From positions 1 to 64,000 of the forward strand of contig CAMYII010000094.1 in assembly GCA_947258385.1 (NCBI GenBank): 64,000 nucleotides of DNA, read 5' to 3'. A model generated the notes under the pieces. The model saw nothing but the letters and a program-made list of their open reading frames with translations, made no database searches and had not been told where the DNA came from. The DNA comes from Acidiferrobacterales bacterium (GTDB lineage: Bacteria; Pseudomonadota; Gammaproteobacteria; Acidiferrobacterales; SZUA-150). Numbering within the stretch: the stretch's first letter is position 1; the number at the start of each line of letters is the position of its first letter. Made by a program: the position numbers and the translations under genes. This document shows positions 38,542 to 47,260 of the stretch, one piece after another.

Positions 38542-38949
38542 ATGCCTACCAAGCCCAGCAAACACCTGGAGACATTCGACAACCCTAATCCCGAGCGGGA
38601 TTATATCATCGCGATAGACACGCCGGAGTTCACCTGCCTGTGCCCGAAGACCGGCCAGCCCGACTTCGCCGAGATGCACCTCGAATACGTGCCCGACCGC
38701 AAATGCGTGGAGCTCAAATCGCTGAAACTCTACTTCTGGTCCTTTCGCGACGAGGGCGCCTTTCATGAGGCGGTGACCAATGCCATTCTCGATGACCTCG
38801 TGGCCGCCACGGCGCCGCGCTACATGAGGCTGGAGGCGAAGTTCAATGTGCGCGGCGGGATTTATACCACCGTGGAAGTCGAATACCGCAAACCCGGCTG
38901 GCGGCCGGGTCCGCCCCCGCCGGAGCCTCTCCCGCGGCAGGCGCAGTAG
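38542..38949 (+). CDS. queF: NADPH-dependent 7-cyano-7-deazaguanine reductase, short form
   Basis: 135 residues, the single-domain (YkvM-like) form of QueF. It reduces the nitrile preQ0 to preQ1 in queuosine synthesis. The substrate-linking cysteine lies in [15 protein letters not shown], and the [20 protein letters not shown] block carries the NADPH-binding and tunnel-fold residues. The C-terminus ends in a proline-rich tail ([11 protein letters not shown]). The gene is divergent from smc and followed 62 bp later by a sugar kinase with no pathway link. Confidence 0.95.
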   Translation: MPTKPSKHLETFDNPNPERDYIIAIDTPEFTCLCPKTGQPDFAEMHLEYVPDRKCVELKSLKLYFWSFRDEGAFHEAVTNAILDDLVAATAPRYMRLEAKFNVRGGIYTTVEVEYRKPGWRPGPPPPEPLPRQAQ

Positions 38950-39011
38950 TTGCCGACCAAAGACACGCCGGCCATGCACACTGCCGGCAAGACCCCGGCG
39001 AGAGCCGTAGT

Positions 39012-40316
39012 ATGAACGCGGTGTCTCCCGGTGCGGTATCTGTGGGCGTCGATCTGGGCACCACCGGCTGCCGCGCGGTCGCGATTGACGGGAGCGGCGA
39101 CGTGCAGGCGCACGCCGAGGCGCCGGTCCCGGCACCGCTGCGCCGGCAGAACCAAATCACCCAGGACCCCGAGCAATGGTGGCAGGCGGTCGTCGCCTGC
39201 CTGCGGAGCCTTTTGCAGCACGTGGCACCCGAGCGCGTCAACGCCATCGCAGTCGACGGGACTTCCGGCACGCTGCTGCTGTGCGACAGCCGCGGCGTGC
39301 CCGTGACCCCGGCCCTGCTCTACCACGACAGCCGCGCGCAGGCGCAGGCGGCGCAGATCGCCGGGACCGCGGCGCCCGAATCCGGCGGTCACGGCGCCAC
39401 CGGCAGCCTCGCCAAGCTGCTGTGGTTACAAGGGCAAAAACGGGACCGGGGGGCCGCCCACGCCCTGCACCAGGCCGACTGGATCACCGGTAGGCTCACC
39501 GGCCGCTGGGGGCACAGCGATGACAATAATTGCCTCAAGCTCGGCTATGATGCCGCCGCCCGGCGCTGGCCGGACTGGTTCGCCCGGCTCGGGGTCAACA
39601 CCGCGCTGCTGCCCGCCGTGCATGCGCCCGGTACAACGCTGGGGGCAGTGAGCGCCCAGCTCGCTGCGGATCTCGGGCTATCAGCCGATACCCGTGTCGT
39701 GGCCGGGACCACCGACGGGGTCGCCGCGTTTCTCGCCGCCGGTGCCAACCGATCCGGCCACGGGGTGACCTCGCTGGGCAGCACCCTGGTGCTCAAGCTG
39801 CTGTCCGATAAGCCGATCTTCTCGCCCGAGCACGGGGTCTACAGCCACAGGCTGGGCAACTACTGGCTTGCCGGCGGGGCCTCCAACAGCGGCGGGGCGG
39901 TGTTGCTGCAGCACTTTGAACTCGAGCAGATCGAGGCCATGACGCCCCTGCTGGACCCGGAGCACCTGACCGGCCTGGATTACTACCCGCTGCCGGCGGT
40001 CGGCGAGCGCTTTCCGGTGAACGATCCCGACAGGGTCGCACGGCTGGAGCCGCGGCCGGAGAACAGCGTGCGCTTTTTTCAGGCCATGCTCGAGGGCATC
40101 GCCCGCATCGAGGCGCAGGGTTTCCGCTTGCTTGCGGAAATGGGCGCGCCGAAAGTGACCGAGGTGCGCACCACCGGCGGCGGCGCCAGCAATACAGCGT
40201 GGACACGCATCAGGGAAAAAATTCTAGGCATACCGCTGGTACCCGCCCGCTCCGGCATGGCCGCCTACGGCACGGCACTGCTGGCCCAGGGCGTGGTGGA
40301 AAAACACTTCAGCTGA
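39012..40316 (+). CDS. FGGY-family pentulose kinase (D-ribulose/xylulose kinase-like)
   Basis: 434 residues. The N-terminal ATPase signature VGVDLGTTGCRAVAID and the later phosphate-binding TSLGSTLVLK and GGGASNTAW blocks mark the FGGY carbohydrate kinases. The substrate Asp region is DGVAAFLAAGANRSG. It is shorter than glycerol kinase or classic xylulokinase (about 480-500) and is closest in layout to the plant and cyanobacterial type of D-ribulose kinase. It would phosphorylate a free ketopentose to the 5-phosphate. No transporter or isomerase is near. Confidence 0.82.
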   Translation: MNAVSPGAVSVGVDLGTTGCRAVAIDGSGDVQAHAEAPVPAPLRRQNQITQDPEQWWQAVVACLRSLLQHVAPERVNAIAVDGTSGTLLLCDSRGVPVTPALLYHDSRAQAQAAQIAGTAAPESGGHGATGSLAKLLWLQGQKRDRGAAHALHQADWITGRLTGRWGHSDDNNCLKLGYDAAARRWPDWFARLGVNTALLPAVHAPGTTLGAVSAQLAADLGLSADTRVVAGTTDGVAAFLAAGANRSGHGVTSLGSTLVLKLLSDKPIFSPEHGVYSHRLGNYWLAGGASNSGGAVLLQHFELEQIEAMTPLLDPEHLTGLDYYPLPAVGERFPVNDPDRVARLEPRPENSVRFFQAMLEGIARIEAQGFRLLAEMGAPKVTEVRTTGGGASNTAWTRIREKILGIPLVPARSGMAAYGTALLAQGVVEKHFS

Positions 40317-40321
40317 ACTTT

Positions 40322-40420
40322 ATATTAACTTTCAACGCAAAGGCGCAGAGACGCAAAGAATTTGTTTTGCTCAATGCGCTCAATTTGCGCCTTGGCGTCT
40401 TTGCGTTAAACGCTCATACA
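40322..40420. repeat. Dispersed palindromic CGCAAAG repeat, complete copy
   Basis: The left arm CAACGCAAAGGCGCAGAGAC continues GCAAAGA; the right arm is TTGCGCCTTGGCGTCTTTGC continuing GTTAAACG. The arms can pair into a long stem with a 35- to 40-base loop. The first 48 bases (40322-40369) are identical to 53532-53579. It lies in the convergent gap between the pentulose kinase and soxZ, so it may help end both transcripts. Confidence 0.85.
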
Positions 40421-40436
40421 GGACAGGGCAGACTGC

Positions 40437-40754
40437 TCAGCCTTCCACTACGGTATCAATCTCGCCGGTCTCGCCTTTGTTGTCACTCCAGGTGACCTTG
40501 ACCTTGTCGCCATCTTTGGCAGTCGGCAGGCGGAACCCGATCAGCGGATCCTCTGAAATACTGATGCCCAGATCGGCCTCTACCGCCAGCGCGTCGTTGT
40601 GATAAAGCGATATCTTCTGGATGAAATGCGCCGGGATCGTTTCTTTCGTCTGCTTATCCTTGCGCAAACCGGTCTCCATGGGATGAACGACCAGTACCTG
40701 CACCTCGATCATACCCTCCTGTGTACGGGTACGAATCTTCATTTTTCTCGCCAT
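40437..40754 (-). CDS. soxZ: Thiosulfate oxidation carrier complex protein SoxZ
   Basis: 105 residues, typical of SoxZ, which pairs with SoxY to form the carrier that holds sulfur intermediates in the periplasm. Family blocks are MKIRTRTQEGMIEVQVLVVHPMETG, HFIQKISLYHNDALAVEADLGISISEDP and VTWSDNKGETGE. It lacks its own signal peptide, as is usual because it is exported bound to SoxY. It follows soxY on the same strand with a 91-bp gap. No soxA, soxB, soxX or soxC is nearby. Confidence 0.95.
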   Translation of the reverse strand: MARKMKIRTRTQEGMIEVQVLVVHPMETGLRKDKQTKETIPAHFIQKISLYHNDALAVEADLGISISEDPLIGFRLPTAKDGDKVKVTWSDNKGETGEIDTVVEG

Positions 40755-40845
40755 GACTGAAAATTCCTCACGAATTGCCTTAAGGGATCAAGAGGTCAGT
40801 GTGACCTCTGTAGGGTCGCATTGTGCGCCGAGCGCTCGGGCCCAA

Positions 40846-41319
40846 TCAGCCGCCGCAACCCCCCGCGGTAACCTTGATGTGCTGTTTGGCCGTGTAGAGC
40901 TTGCCGCCTGAGCGCACCACCACGTGGACATCGGAGGTCTTGGCCATCTTGAGGCGGGCGCTGAAGAAGCCGGCGGCCCGTTCGACCCGCATGTTGGCCG
41001 CCAGCGGTCTGGCATTGGCCTCCACCAGGACATTGATGTTCTTCACGTCGGGCAGTGAGGTCGAGACCGCGAACGGCACCTGCGCGCCGTTCTCCGCCTG
41101 CAGCGGCGCCTTGATCTGGATCGCGTCGCTGGGAGTCAGATCGCTGGCGCCATAGAGACCCTTTATGGCCTCTTGAATGCCACGCGACTCGAATGCGCCC
41201 TCCGGCCATTCCGCCGCCAATGCCCGGGCGGGCCGTAACAGGCCCGCGGAGGCCGCTGCCAGGACGACCCCGGCGGCAATGGTGCCCTTTAGAAAAGTTC
41301 TGCGTTTCATTGTGGTCAC
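40846..41319 (-). CDS. soxY: Thiosulfate oxidation carrier protein SoxY
   Basis: 157 residues starting with GTG 41319, which has AAGGAG seven bases upstream; ATG 41310 is the alternative. A twin-arginine signal (KRRTFLKG) exports it folded with SoxZ. The C-terminus ends GGCGG, with C155 on the swinging arm that carries the sulfur cargo through thiosulfate oxidation. The rest matches the SoxY immunoglobulin-like domain (LVEANARPLAANMRVERAAG). Together with soxZ it indicates reduced-sulfur metabolism. Confidence 0.95.
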   Translation of the reverse strand: MTTMKRRTFLKGTIAAGVVLAAASAGLLRPARALAAEWPEGAFESRGIQEAIKGLYGASDLTPSDAIQIKAPLQAENGAQVPFAVSTSLPDVKNINVLVEANARPLAANMRVERAAGFFSARLKMAKTSDVHVVVRSGGKLYTAKQHIKVTAGGCGG

Positions 41320-41491
41320 TGCCCTTCTCCTTCGAGATTTCGTATTTCTGCTAACAACAGCCGCGCCAACCGCAGGGCTTTGGATTTGTATCTTGCTTGA
41401 GACGCAGGAGTTTATACGATTATTCCACGGCTCGCATAGAGCCGGTGGCTTTACCCTTTCGACCGCGGCTGTGCGCCGCTGCGGCTTCCGC
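41320..41491. other. Gap between soxY and the RND pump gene
   Basis: An inverted repeat, CCACGGCTC and GAGCCGGTGG near 41427-41450, with a 5-base loop and one bulge, lies about 40 bp past the pump gene's stop. It is a possible factor-independent or attenuating terminator for the pump operon, but it lacks a clear T run. Confidence 0.35.
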
Positions 41492-44400
41492 TCAGGCCAC
41501 CGGGCGCAAACCGATCACATCACTGCGCTCCACAGGCTGCCCCCGCAACAGCGAATAGATCGCCGGAACGAGCACCAGACTGACCAGTATGGAAAAAGAC
41601 AAGCCGGACACAATCGTGACCGCCAGCGGCCGCAGCATCTCCGAACCCTCACCGAGCCCCAAGGCGAGCGGCATCATACCGACTACGGTGGTCAAGGTGG
41701 TCATCAGGATCGGGCGCAGACGCAGGCGTCCGGCCTCAACGATGGCGTGATGGATCGGTTTCCCCTGCGCGCGCAGCAGTTCGATATACTCGACCAGCAC
41801 AATGGCATTGTTCACAACGATGCCGACTAACATGATGACCCCCAGCCACACCGGCATCGACAGCGAAAGGCCGGTGGCAAGCAGGCCCAGCGACACGCCG
41901 ATCAGGGAAAACGGCACACTGAGCAGGATCACCGTCGGGTTGCGCAGCGACTCATACTGCACGGCCATCACAACGAAGACCAGAAACAGTGCCAATCCCA
42001 CCAGGGTCTGGGCCAGGCGCTTGCCTTTGGCGAGGTCCACCTCCGAACCGCTGGAATAGCGGTGGTAACCGGGCGGCAGCTTATAGTCCTTGAGTCGCTG
42101 CTCGACCCGGGCCATCACCTCGCCCAAAGGCGGTTTGCCGGTCAGCGACCCGCTGATCTCGATGATCCGCAGTTGCGCTTCGCGCTTGATCGAGGCCGGC
42201 ACCTCCGTCAGCTCCACCTTGGCCAGATCACGCAAATACACCGCCGGGCGGGCGCGTGACTCACCGAACAACAGAATACCGCCCAGGGCATTGGGACTGT
42301 CGATCTCCTCGCGCGGCAGGCGCACGCGAATATTGTGGCTGCGGTCCTTATCCAGGAAATCGCTCACCACCAGGCCTTCCAGCGCCAGGCGCAGGGCACG
42401 GCCGATATCGGCCACTTCGATCCCCAGCTCGGCGGCACGCCCGCGGTCGATATGGATGGCAAACTCCTGCTGGGTCTCTTCGGCCGTATGGCGCAGATTG
42501 CGCACGCCCTTGATGCCTTCCAGGCGCGCCACGATCTCATCACCGAGGCGGGCGAGCGTATCGAGGTCGGGGCCCTCCACCCGGATACTCAGATCATCCT
42601 CGGCGCGCCCGGTGTGCAGGCCGCGCACCCGTGGCCCGTGGGTGCGGACCCGGATGCCGGCCAGTTGCGCCTGTTTCAAGGCACGGTCAAAGCCCTCGAT
42701 CCACTCTTCGCTGCTCATACCGCGCTCCCGCGGTGGCTGGAGCTGTATTTTTATGGTACTGCGATTGGCGATCTGGCGCTCCGTCCGGCCGAAGATCCAA
42801 CCGCCCACGATCGTGAAGATTCCCTGCACGCCGCCCTGTTCACGCACCAGATTTTCAACCGTACGCACGCCGTCGTCCATTTCATCCAGCGATACACCCG
42901 GATCGGTCGTGAGACTGATGCGGATGCGCCCATCGTCCATCTCCGGGAGCATGTCCTGGTTCTCCGGGTCAAAGGTGATCACCGCGAGCACGACCAAGAG
43001 CGCGATACCCGCCAAGATTACGACCCACCGAAATCGCAACACCTGCTCGAGCAGGCGCGCGTACAGTGCCTGCCCGCGCGCCATGAGCCCGTCGACAAAC
43101 CCATGAACCCTGCCCTTGCCCGTCTCGGCCATGCGCGCCGCCAGACTGGGCACCAGCGTCACAGCCACCACCAGCGAGGCGATGATGGCGGCGGAAATGG
43201 TGAAGATCAGCTCGCGAAACAACAGCCCGATCAACCCGCCGATGAACAGGAAGGGCAACACCGCCGCCAGGTTGGTCGAGGTCGCGGCGACGATGGCGCT
43301 ATTGACCTCGGCGGCGGCGGCCAGGGCCGGCTGCTGGTCGGGATCGGGCACCGGATCGGATGCGGCCTTGACGCCGCGGACGGAATCGAGCTCATGCAAC
43401 GTCGCGCCGGCGGCCGACTGTCTCTTATGGCGGGCGATGTTCTCCAGCATCACGATGGTGTTGTCGATCAGCATACCCACGCCCAGGGCCAGCCCGCCCA
43501 GGGTCATGATGTTGAAGGTCAGGCCGCCCAAGGCCATGATGACAAAGGTCACCATGATGGAGATGGGAATCGCGCTGCCGATGATGAGCGTGCCGCGCAC
43601 ATTGCCCAGAAACAGATAGACCACGATCATGGCGAGCACGGCGCCGCTCACCGCCGCCATCCCGGCGTTCTTGAGTGAGTTTCGTACATAAATGGCCTGA
43701 TCTGCGACCACGTTCACCTGGATGTCGGCGGGGATCAGACCGTTGGCCTTGAGCCAGCCCAGGCGTGCCTTGACCCGGTCGACGACCTCCACGGTGTTGG
43801 CGGTGGGCTGTTTTTGAATCGACAGCTTCACGCCGGGCACGCCGTTATAGCGCACCCGCAGGCGTTCGTCCTCGTGGGTATCGATGACCTGCGCCACCTC
43901 CGAGAGCGTGATGCTCTCGCCCGTGGCGAGCGGCACCGGCAGCGCGGCGATGGCGCCGACGCTGGTCAGACGCCCGGCGGTGCGACTGGAGTATTCCTGG
44001 CGCGACATCAGCAGGCGCCCGGTGGGCGTGTCTTCATTGCCCTTTTTGATTGCCTGGATCAGGTCGTCCAGGGACAGACCGAGTCCCGCCAGCCGCCGCT
44101 GGTCCGGCAGCACCTGAATCTCGCGCTCCAGGCCACCGCCCACCTCGACCGCGGCCACACCGGGCAGATTCAGAAAGCGCTTGGAGAACACGTCATCGGC
44201 CCAGCTTCGCAGTGCCACCGGGTCGCGCAGCGGGGAGCTGACCACGTATTCCATCACGGGAATCTGCGCGGGATCGAATTTAAAGATGATCGGCGGGTCG
44301 ATGTTGGTCGGCAGAAAACGCTTGGCGCGGTCGAGTCGGGTACTGGCATCACGCAGGGCGATATCGATGTCCTTGCCGTAGTCGAAATGCAGGCTGACAC

Positions 44401-44677
44401 TGGCGCTGCCCTCGGTGGTTTCGGACTCCACCGACGACACGTCCTCGGTGATGGCCAGCTGCTCTTCGAGCTGGCGCGTGATCTTGTCTTCCATGATCGT
44501 GGCCGAGACACCGGGGTCATTGACACGCACATTGATCTTGGGATAGATCAGCTGCGGCAACAGATCGATCGCGAGTTGTCCCACGGCAAACAGCCCCAGC
44601 ACCACCGCCGTCAGGGTCAACATGACGGTGCTGACGGGATGGCGAATGGACCAGGCGGCCAGTCCGCCTTTACGCAT
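41492..44677 (-). CDS. RND-family efflux transporter, inner-membrane pump (HAE1 type)
   Basis: 1061 residues from ATG 44677 (MRKGGLAAWSIRHPVSTVML), which overlaps the adaptor's stop. Two halves each carry a large periplasmic loop and six transmembrane segments. Motifs include the first helix PVSTVMLTLTAVVLGLFA, GGLALGVGMLIDNTIVMLENI carrying the proton-relay aspartates, and the second-half repeat GVIMLVGIVVNNAIVLVEY. It should export a drug, organic acid or other toxic compound driven by protons. An extra cytoplasmic stretch of about 35-40 residues follows ENIARH (about 418-455, PDPDQQPALAAAAEV), where relatives have a short loop. No outer-membrane channel gene is adjacent. Confidence 0.92.
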   Translation of the reverse strand: MRKGGLAAWSIRHPVSTVMLTLTAVVLGLFAVGQLAIDLLPQLIYPKINVRVNDPGVSATIMEDKITRQLEEQLAITEDVSSVESETTEGSASVSLHFDYGKDIDIALRDASTRLDRAKRFLPTNIDPPIIFKFDPAQIPVMEYVVSSPLRDPVALRSWADDVFSKRFLNLPGVAAVEVGGGLEREIQVLPDQRRLAGLGLSLDDLIQAIKKGNEDTPTGRLLMSRQEYSSRTAGRLTSVGAIAALPVPLATGESITLSEVAQVIDTHEDERLRVRYNGVPGVKLSIQKQPTANTVEVVDRVKARLGWLKANGLIPADIQVNVVADQAIYVRNSLKNAGMAAVSGAVLAMIVVYLFLGNVRGTLIIGSAIPISIMVTFVIMALGGLTFNIMTLGGLALGVGMLIDNTIVMLENIARHKRQSAAGATLHELDSVRGVKAASDPVPDPDQQPALAAAAEVNSAIVAATSTNLAAVLPFLFIGGLIGLLFRELIFTISAAIIASLVVAVTLVPSLAARMAETGKGRVHGFVDGLMARGQALYARLLEQVLRFRWVVILAGIALLVVLAVITFDPENQDMLPEMDDGRIRISLTTDPGVSLDEMDDGVRTVENLVREQGGVQGIFTIVGGWIFGRTERQIANRSTIKIQLQPPRERGMSSEEWIEGFDRALKQAQLAGIRVRTHGPRVRGLHTGRAEDDLSIRVEGPDLDTLARLGDEIVARLEGIKGVRNLRHTAEETQQEFAIHIDRGRAAELGIEVADIGRALRLALEGLVVSDFLDKDRSHNIRVRLPREEIDSPNALGGILLFGESRARPAVYLRDLAKVELTEVPASIKREAQLRIIEISGSLTGKPPLGEVMARVEQRLKDYKLPPGYHRYSSGSEVDLAKGKRLAQTLVGLALFLVFVVMAVQYESLRNPTVILLSVPFSLIGVSLGLLATGLSLSMPVWLGVIMLVGIVVNNAIVLVEYIELLRAQGKPIHHAIVEAGRLRLRPILMTTLTTVVGMMPLALGLGEGSEMLRPLAVTIVSGLSFSILVSLVLVPAIYSLLRGQPVERSDVIGLRPVA

Positions 44678-45776
44678 CCTTGGCCCCGGTGACATTGGAT
44701 TCCGCCGGCATGGAGGGTGCGTCTTCCCGCTGCACCGGTGTGACCGGCTTGCCGTCGCTCAAGCCCAGGAAACCCTTGGCCACCACCCGTTCGCCCGTTT
44801 GCAGCCCTTCACGGATCTCCACTTTGTCCGCCAGCCGCAGGCCGCTGGTCACGGGCACGCGCTTCACTTTGGCCTCGGCGGCGTCGTAGACAAAGACATG
44901 CTCGCCCGCGGTATCCCGGCGCAGGGCGGAAAACGGAACCACCAGGCGTTTCTGCTTGCCGGTGGACAGGGTGACGCGGCAGAACTGCCCGGGGCGCGCG
45001 CCCTCGGGCACCGGCTTCAAGGTCACCTCGATCTGCCTCAGGCGGGTGGCGGGATCGATCGTCGGATAGATGCGCAGGATCTTACCCTTGAACACCGGCT
45101 CGCCCAATGCGTCGATGCGTACCTGCGCGACGTCATCCACATGCAGAAAAGGCAGGGCGAGCTCGGATACCTGAACCTCGGTGACGAGCTGCGAGGAATC
45201 GACCACGGTCAACAGATGCGTATGCTTGGGCGCCACATCGCCCGCCTCGATATGGCGTTCGGCGATCTCGCCGTCGAACGGCGCGGTAAGGGTCATGTAT
45301 CCCAGCCGCGTGCGCAGCAGACGTTCCTCGGCGCGCGCGATCTCGAGCGTGGTCGCCGCGCGCGTGAGCGTCTCCTCGGAAACCAGCTTCTTCTTCTTCA
45401 GCTGGCGTAAGCGTCGGGCATCGAGCTTCGCCTGCCGCAGGCTGGCGACCGCCTTGTCGAACTGGGCGCGCAGCAGCCGGTCGTCCAGGGTGACCAGCAC
45501 CTGTCCGCTCTCGACGCTGTCGCCTTCGCGCGCGTGCAGCGTTGCGACCCGGCCCTCTTCCTGGTTGAACAACTTGACCTCGCGCACGGCGCGCAGGCTC
45601 CCGGCACGCGCCGCGGTATAGGTCAAGGCCTCATGGCTGACCTCGGCCAGCGCCACAAGATGAACGGGGCCGGTCTTGCGCTTCCCGCCCTTACCCGCCT
45701 GGTCATCGGAAGAACAGCCGGGTAGACCCAGCGCAAGCAACAACGCCAGCACCGGCGGCACCCGGCCGTGGCGCAT
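44670..45776 (-). CDS. RND efflux periplasmic adaptor lipoprotein
   Basis: 368 residues from ATG 45776, which has AGGA upstream and begins the lipoprotein signal MRHGRVPPVLALLLALGLPG followed by the lipidated C21. The membrane-fusion protein layout is visible: a barrel-sandwich half (EGRVATLHAREGDSVESGQ), a coiled-coil hairpin (about 110-160), the second half (LTAPFDGEIAERHIEAGDV), and beta-barrel domains to the C-terminus. It links the pump below to an outer-membrane channel. Its last codons overlap the pump gene by 8 bases, so the two are one operon. Confidence 0.92.
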   Translation of the reverse strand: MRHGRVPPVLALLLALGLPGCSSDDQAGKGGKRKTGPVHLVALAEVSHEALTYTAARAGSLRAVREVKLFNQEEGRVATLHAREGDSVESGQVLVTLDDRLLRAQFDKAVASLRQAKLDARRLRQLKKKKLVSEETLTRAATTLEIARAEERLLRTRLGYMTLTAPFDGEIAERHIEAGDVAPKHTHLLTVVDSSQLVTEVQVSELALPFLHVDDVAQVRIDALGEPVFKGKILRIYPTIDPATRLRQIEVTLKPVPEGARPGQFCRVTLSTGKQKRLVVPFSALRRDTAGEHVFVYDAAEAKVKRVPVTSGLRLADKVEIREGLQTGERVVAKGFLGLSDGKPVTPVQREDAPSMPAESNVTGAKDA

Positions 45777-45930
45777 GAACTTTTGTCCTATCAGTCGCAT
45801 TCCAGTCAAACGTACCATTAACTCCATTAAAGACCCAGGATCCACGGGCGCAATCAGTAATCAGACCACGGTCGCATCCCGGGGTTGCCACCCTGGCAAG
45901 GATCGCCGCACCGCAGCGGCCAAATACGGA

Positions 45931-46416
45931 TCAGGGCCGGGACTTTTCAAACAACAACGGTTCCAGTTCGGCGAGTGCCTGCAGATAGACCTCCCGCTTG
46001 AAGTCGATGACCTGGTCCAGCGGGCGCCAGTAGTCCACCCATTTCCAACTATCGAATTCGGGCCTGGCGGCGCGATCCAGACGCACGTCCGTATCGGGAC
46101 CCAGCATGCGCAGCAAGAACCACAGCTGCTTTTGCCCCTTGAAGCGCCGGCCGGCGGCGGCGCGCCGGTGCGGGGCCGGGATATCATAGTGCAGCCACTC
46201 CCGGGTACAGCCAATGAGCTCAACCTGTTGCGGTGTTAAGCCGATCTCCTCGTAGAGCTCGCGGTACATGGCCTGCTCCGCCGTCTCGTGCGATGCGATC
46301 CCGCCTTGGGGAAACTGCCAGCCGCCACGCCCATAGCGCCGCGCCCACAACACCTGATTGTGGCGATTGCACAGCACAATGCCGACGTTCGGGCGGTAAC
46401 CGTCTTTGTCTATCAT
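45931..46416 (-). CDS. rppH: RNA pyrophosphohydrolase (Nudix)
   Basis: 161 residues from ATG 46416 ([17 protein letters not shown]), the conserved RppH start; the ATG four codons upstream is less likely. RppH removes pyrophosphate from the 5' end of mRNA and so starts RNase E decay. The Nudix box [20 protein letters not shown] continues IGL and matches GX5EX7REUXEEXGU. The WQFPQGGI and [10 protein letters not shown] blocks are typical. The gene is divergent from the HAD phosphatase gene. Confidence 0.95.
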   Translation of the reverse strand: MIDKDGYRPNVGIVLCNRHNQVLWARRYGRGGWQFPQGGIASHETAEQAMYRELYEEIGLTPQQVELIGCTREWLHYDIPAPHRRAAAGRRFKGQKQLWFLLRMLGPDTDVRLDRAARPEFDSWKWVDYWRPLDQVIDFKREVYLQALAELEPLLFEKSRP

Positions 46417-46594
46417 CCCACATTCCACTGCAACTCATTACTATTATTATGATTTTTCCACGAACCCCGATCGACCGCAAATTTCTAATGGTTGAACCTC
46501 GGGCGCTACGGCCCCGCGCCCCTCTTTCCTCTGCGCGTATTACTCACTATCCTTGGCGCACCCGATCACTCAGAGCATACAGGAACGACACACA

Positions 46595-47248
46595 TTGGCA
46601 CTGGCGATTTTCGATCTCGACAATACCCTGCTGCGAGGCGACAGCGACTACGCCTGGGGCCAGTTCCTCATCGAACAACACATTGTCGACGGTGAGGCCT
46701 ACGAGCGTGAAAACCAGCGTTATTATGACCAGTACCGGGCGGGCACGCTGGATATCTTCGAGTTCCTGGCCTTTACCCTGCGTCCGCTGGCGAACCACGA
46801 CCGCGCGAGCCTGGACCGCTGGCATCAGCAGTTCATGCAGCAGAAGATCCTTCCCATGATCACCCCGGCGACCCGCGAGCTGGTGGATATGCATCGCACC
46901 GCCGGGGATACCCTGGTTGTCATCACCGCCACCAACAGCTTTATCACCCGCCGGATCGCGGCCGAGCTCGGCATCCCGCACCTGATAGCGACCGAACCCG
47001 AGATCGTCGACGGCCGCTTCACCGGCCGGGTCTCCGGGACGCCCTGTTTCCGGGAAGGCAAGGTGCAACGGCTACGCGAGTGGCTGGCTGTACACGGCGG
47101 CGACCTCAAGGGGAGCTGGTTCTACAGCGACTCGCACAACGATCTGCCTTTACTGCGGTTGGTCGAGCACCCGGTGGCGGTCAACCCGGACCCCACGCTC
47201 TTACAGCAGGCGCAGGCCCAGCACTGGCCCGTAATCACGCTGCAGTAA
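46595..47248 (+). CDS. HAD-superfamily phosphatase, SerB-like subfamily IB
   Basis: 217 residues from TTG 46595, preceded by AGGA; upstream in-frame codons are not family-like. Motif I is FDLDNTLLRGDSDYAWG, with nucleophile D7 and general acid D9. Motif II is in VVITATNSFITRRIAAELG, motif III is the Lys in CFREGKVQRL, and motif IV is YSDSHNDLPLL. These proteins are phosphoserine phosphatase-like hydrolases, often acting on histidinol phosphate or phospholipid head groups; the substrate cannot be read from the sequence. btuC begins 12 bp later, so it may be co-transcribed with the cobalamin transporter. Confidence 0.85.
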   Translation: MALAIFDLDNTLLRGDSDYAWGQFLIEQHIVDGEAYERENQRYYDQYRAGTLDIFEFLAFTLRPLANHDRASLDRWHQQFMQQKILPMITPATRELVDMHRTAGDTLVVITATNSFITRRIAAELGIPHLIATEPEIVDGRFTGRVSGTPCFREGKVQRLREWLAVHGGDLKGSWFYSDSHNDLPLLRLVEHPVAVNPDPTLLQQAQAQHWPVITLQ

Positions 47249-47260
47249 CACGGAACGATC

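Noticed and set aside
42090-43678. Two long plus-strand frames over the RND pump gene
   Set aside because: Antisense shadows in GC-rich DNA; no domain recognisable and the pump gene is unambiguous.
46430-46460. Fur-like AT-rich stretch between rppH and the HAD gene
   Set aside because: Three loose ATTATC-like hexamers occur, but none forms a good 6-1-6 pair.
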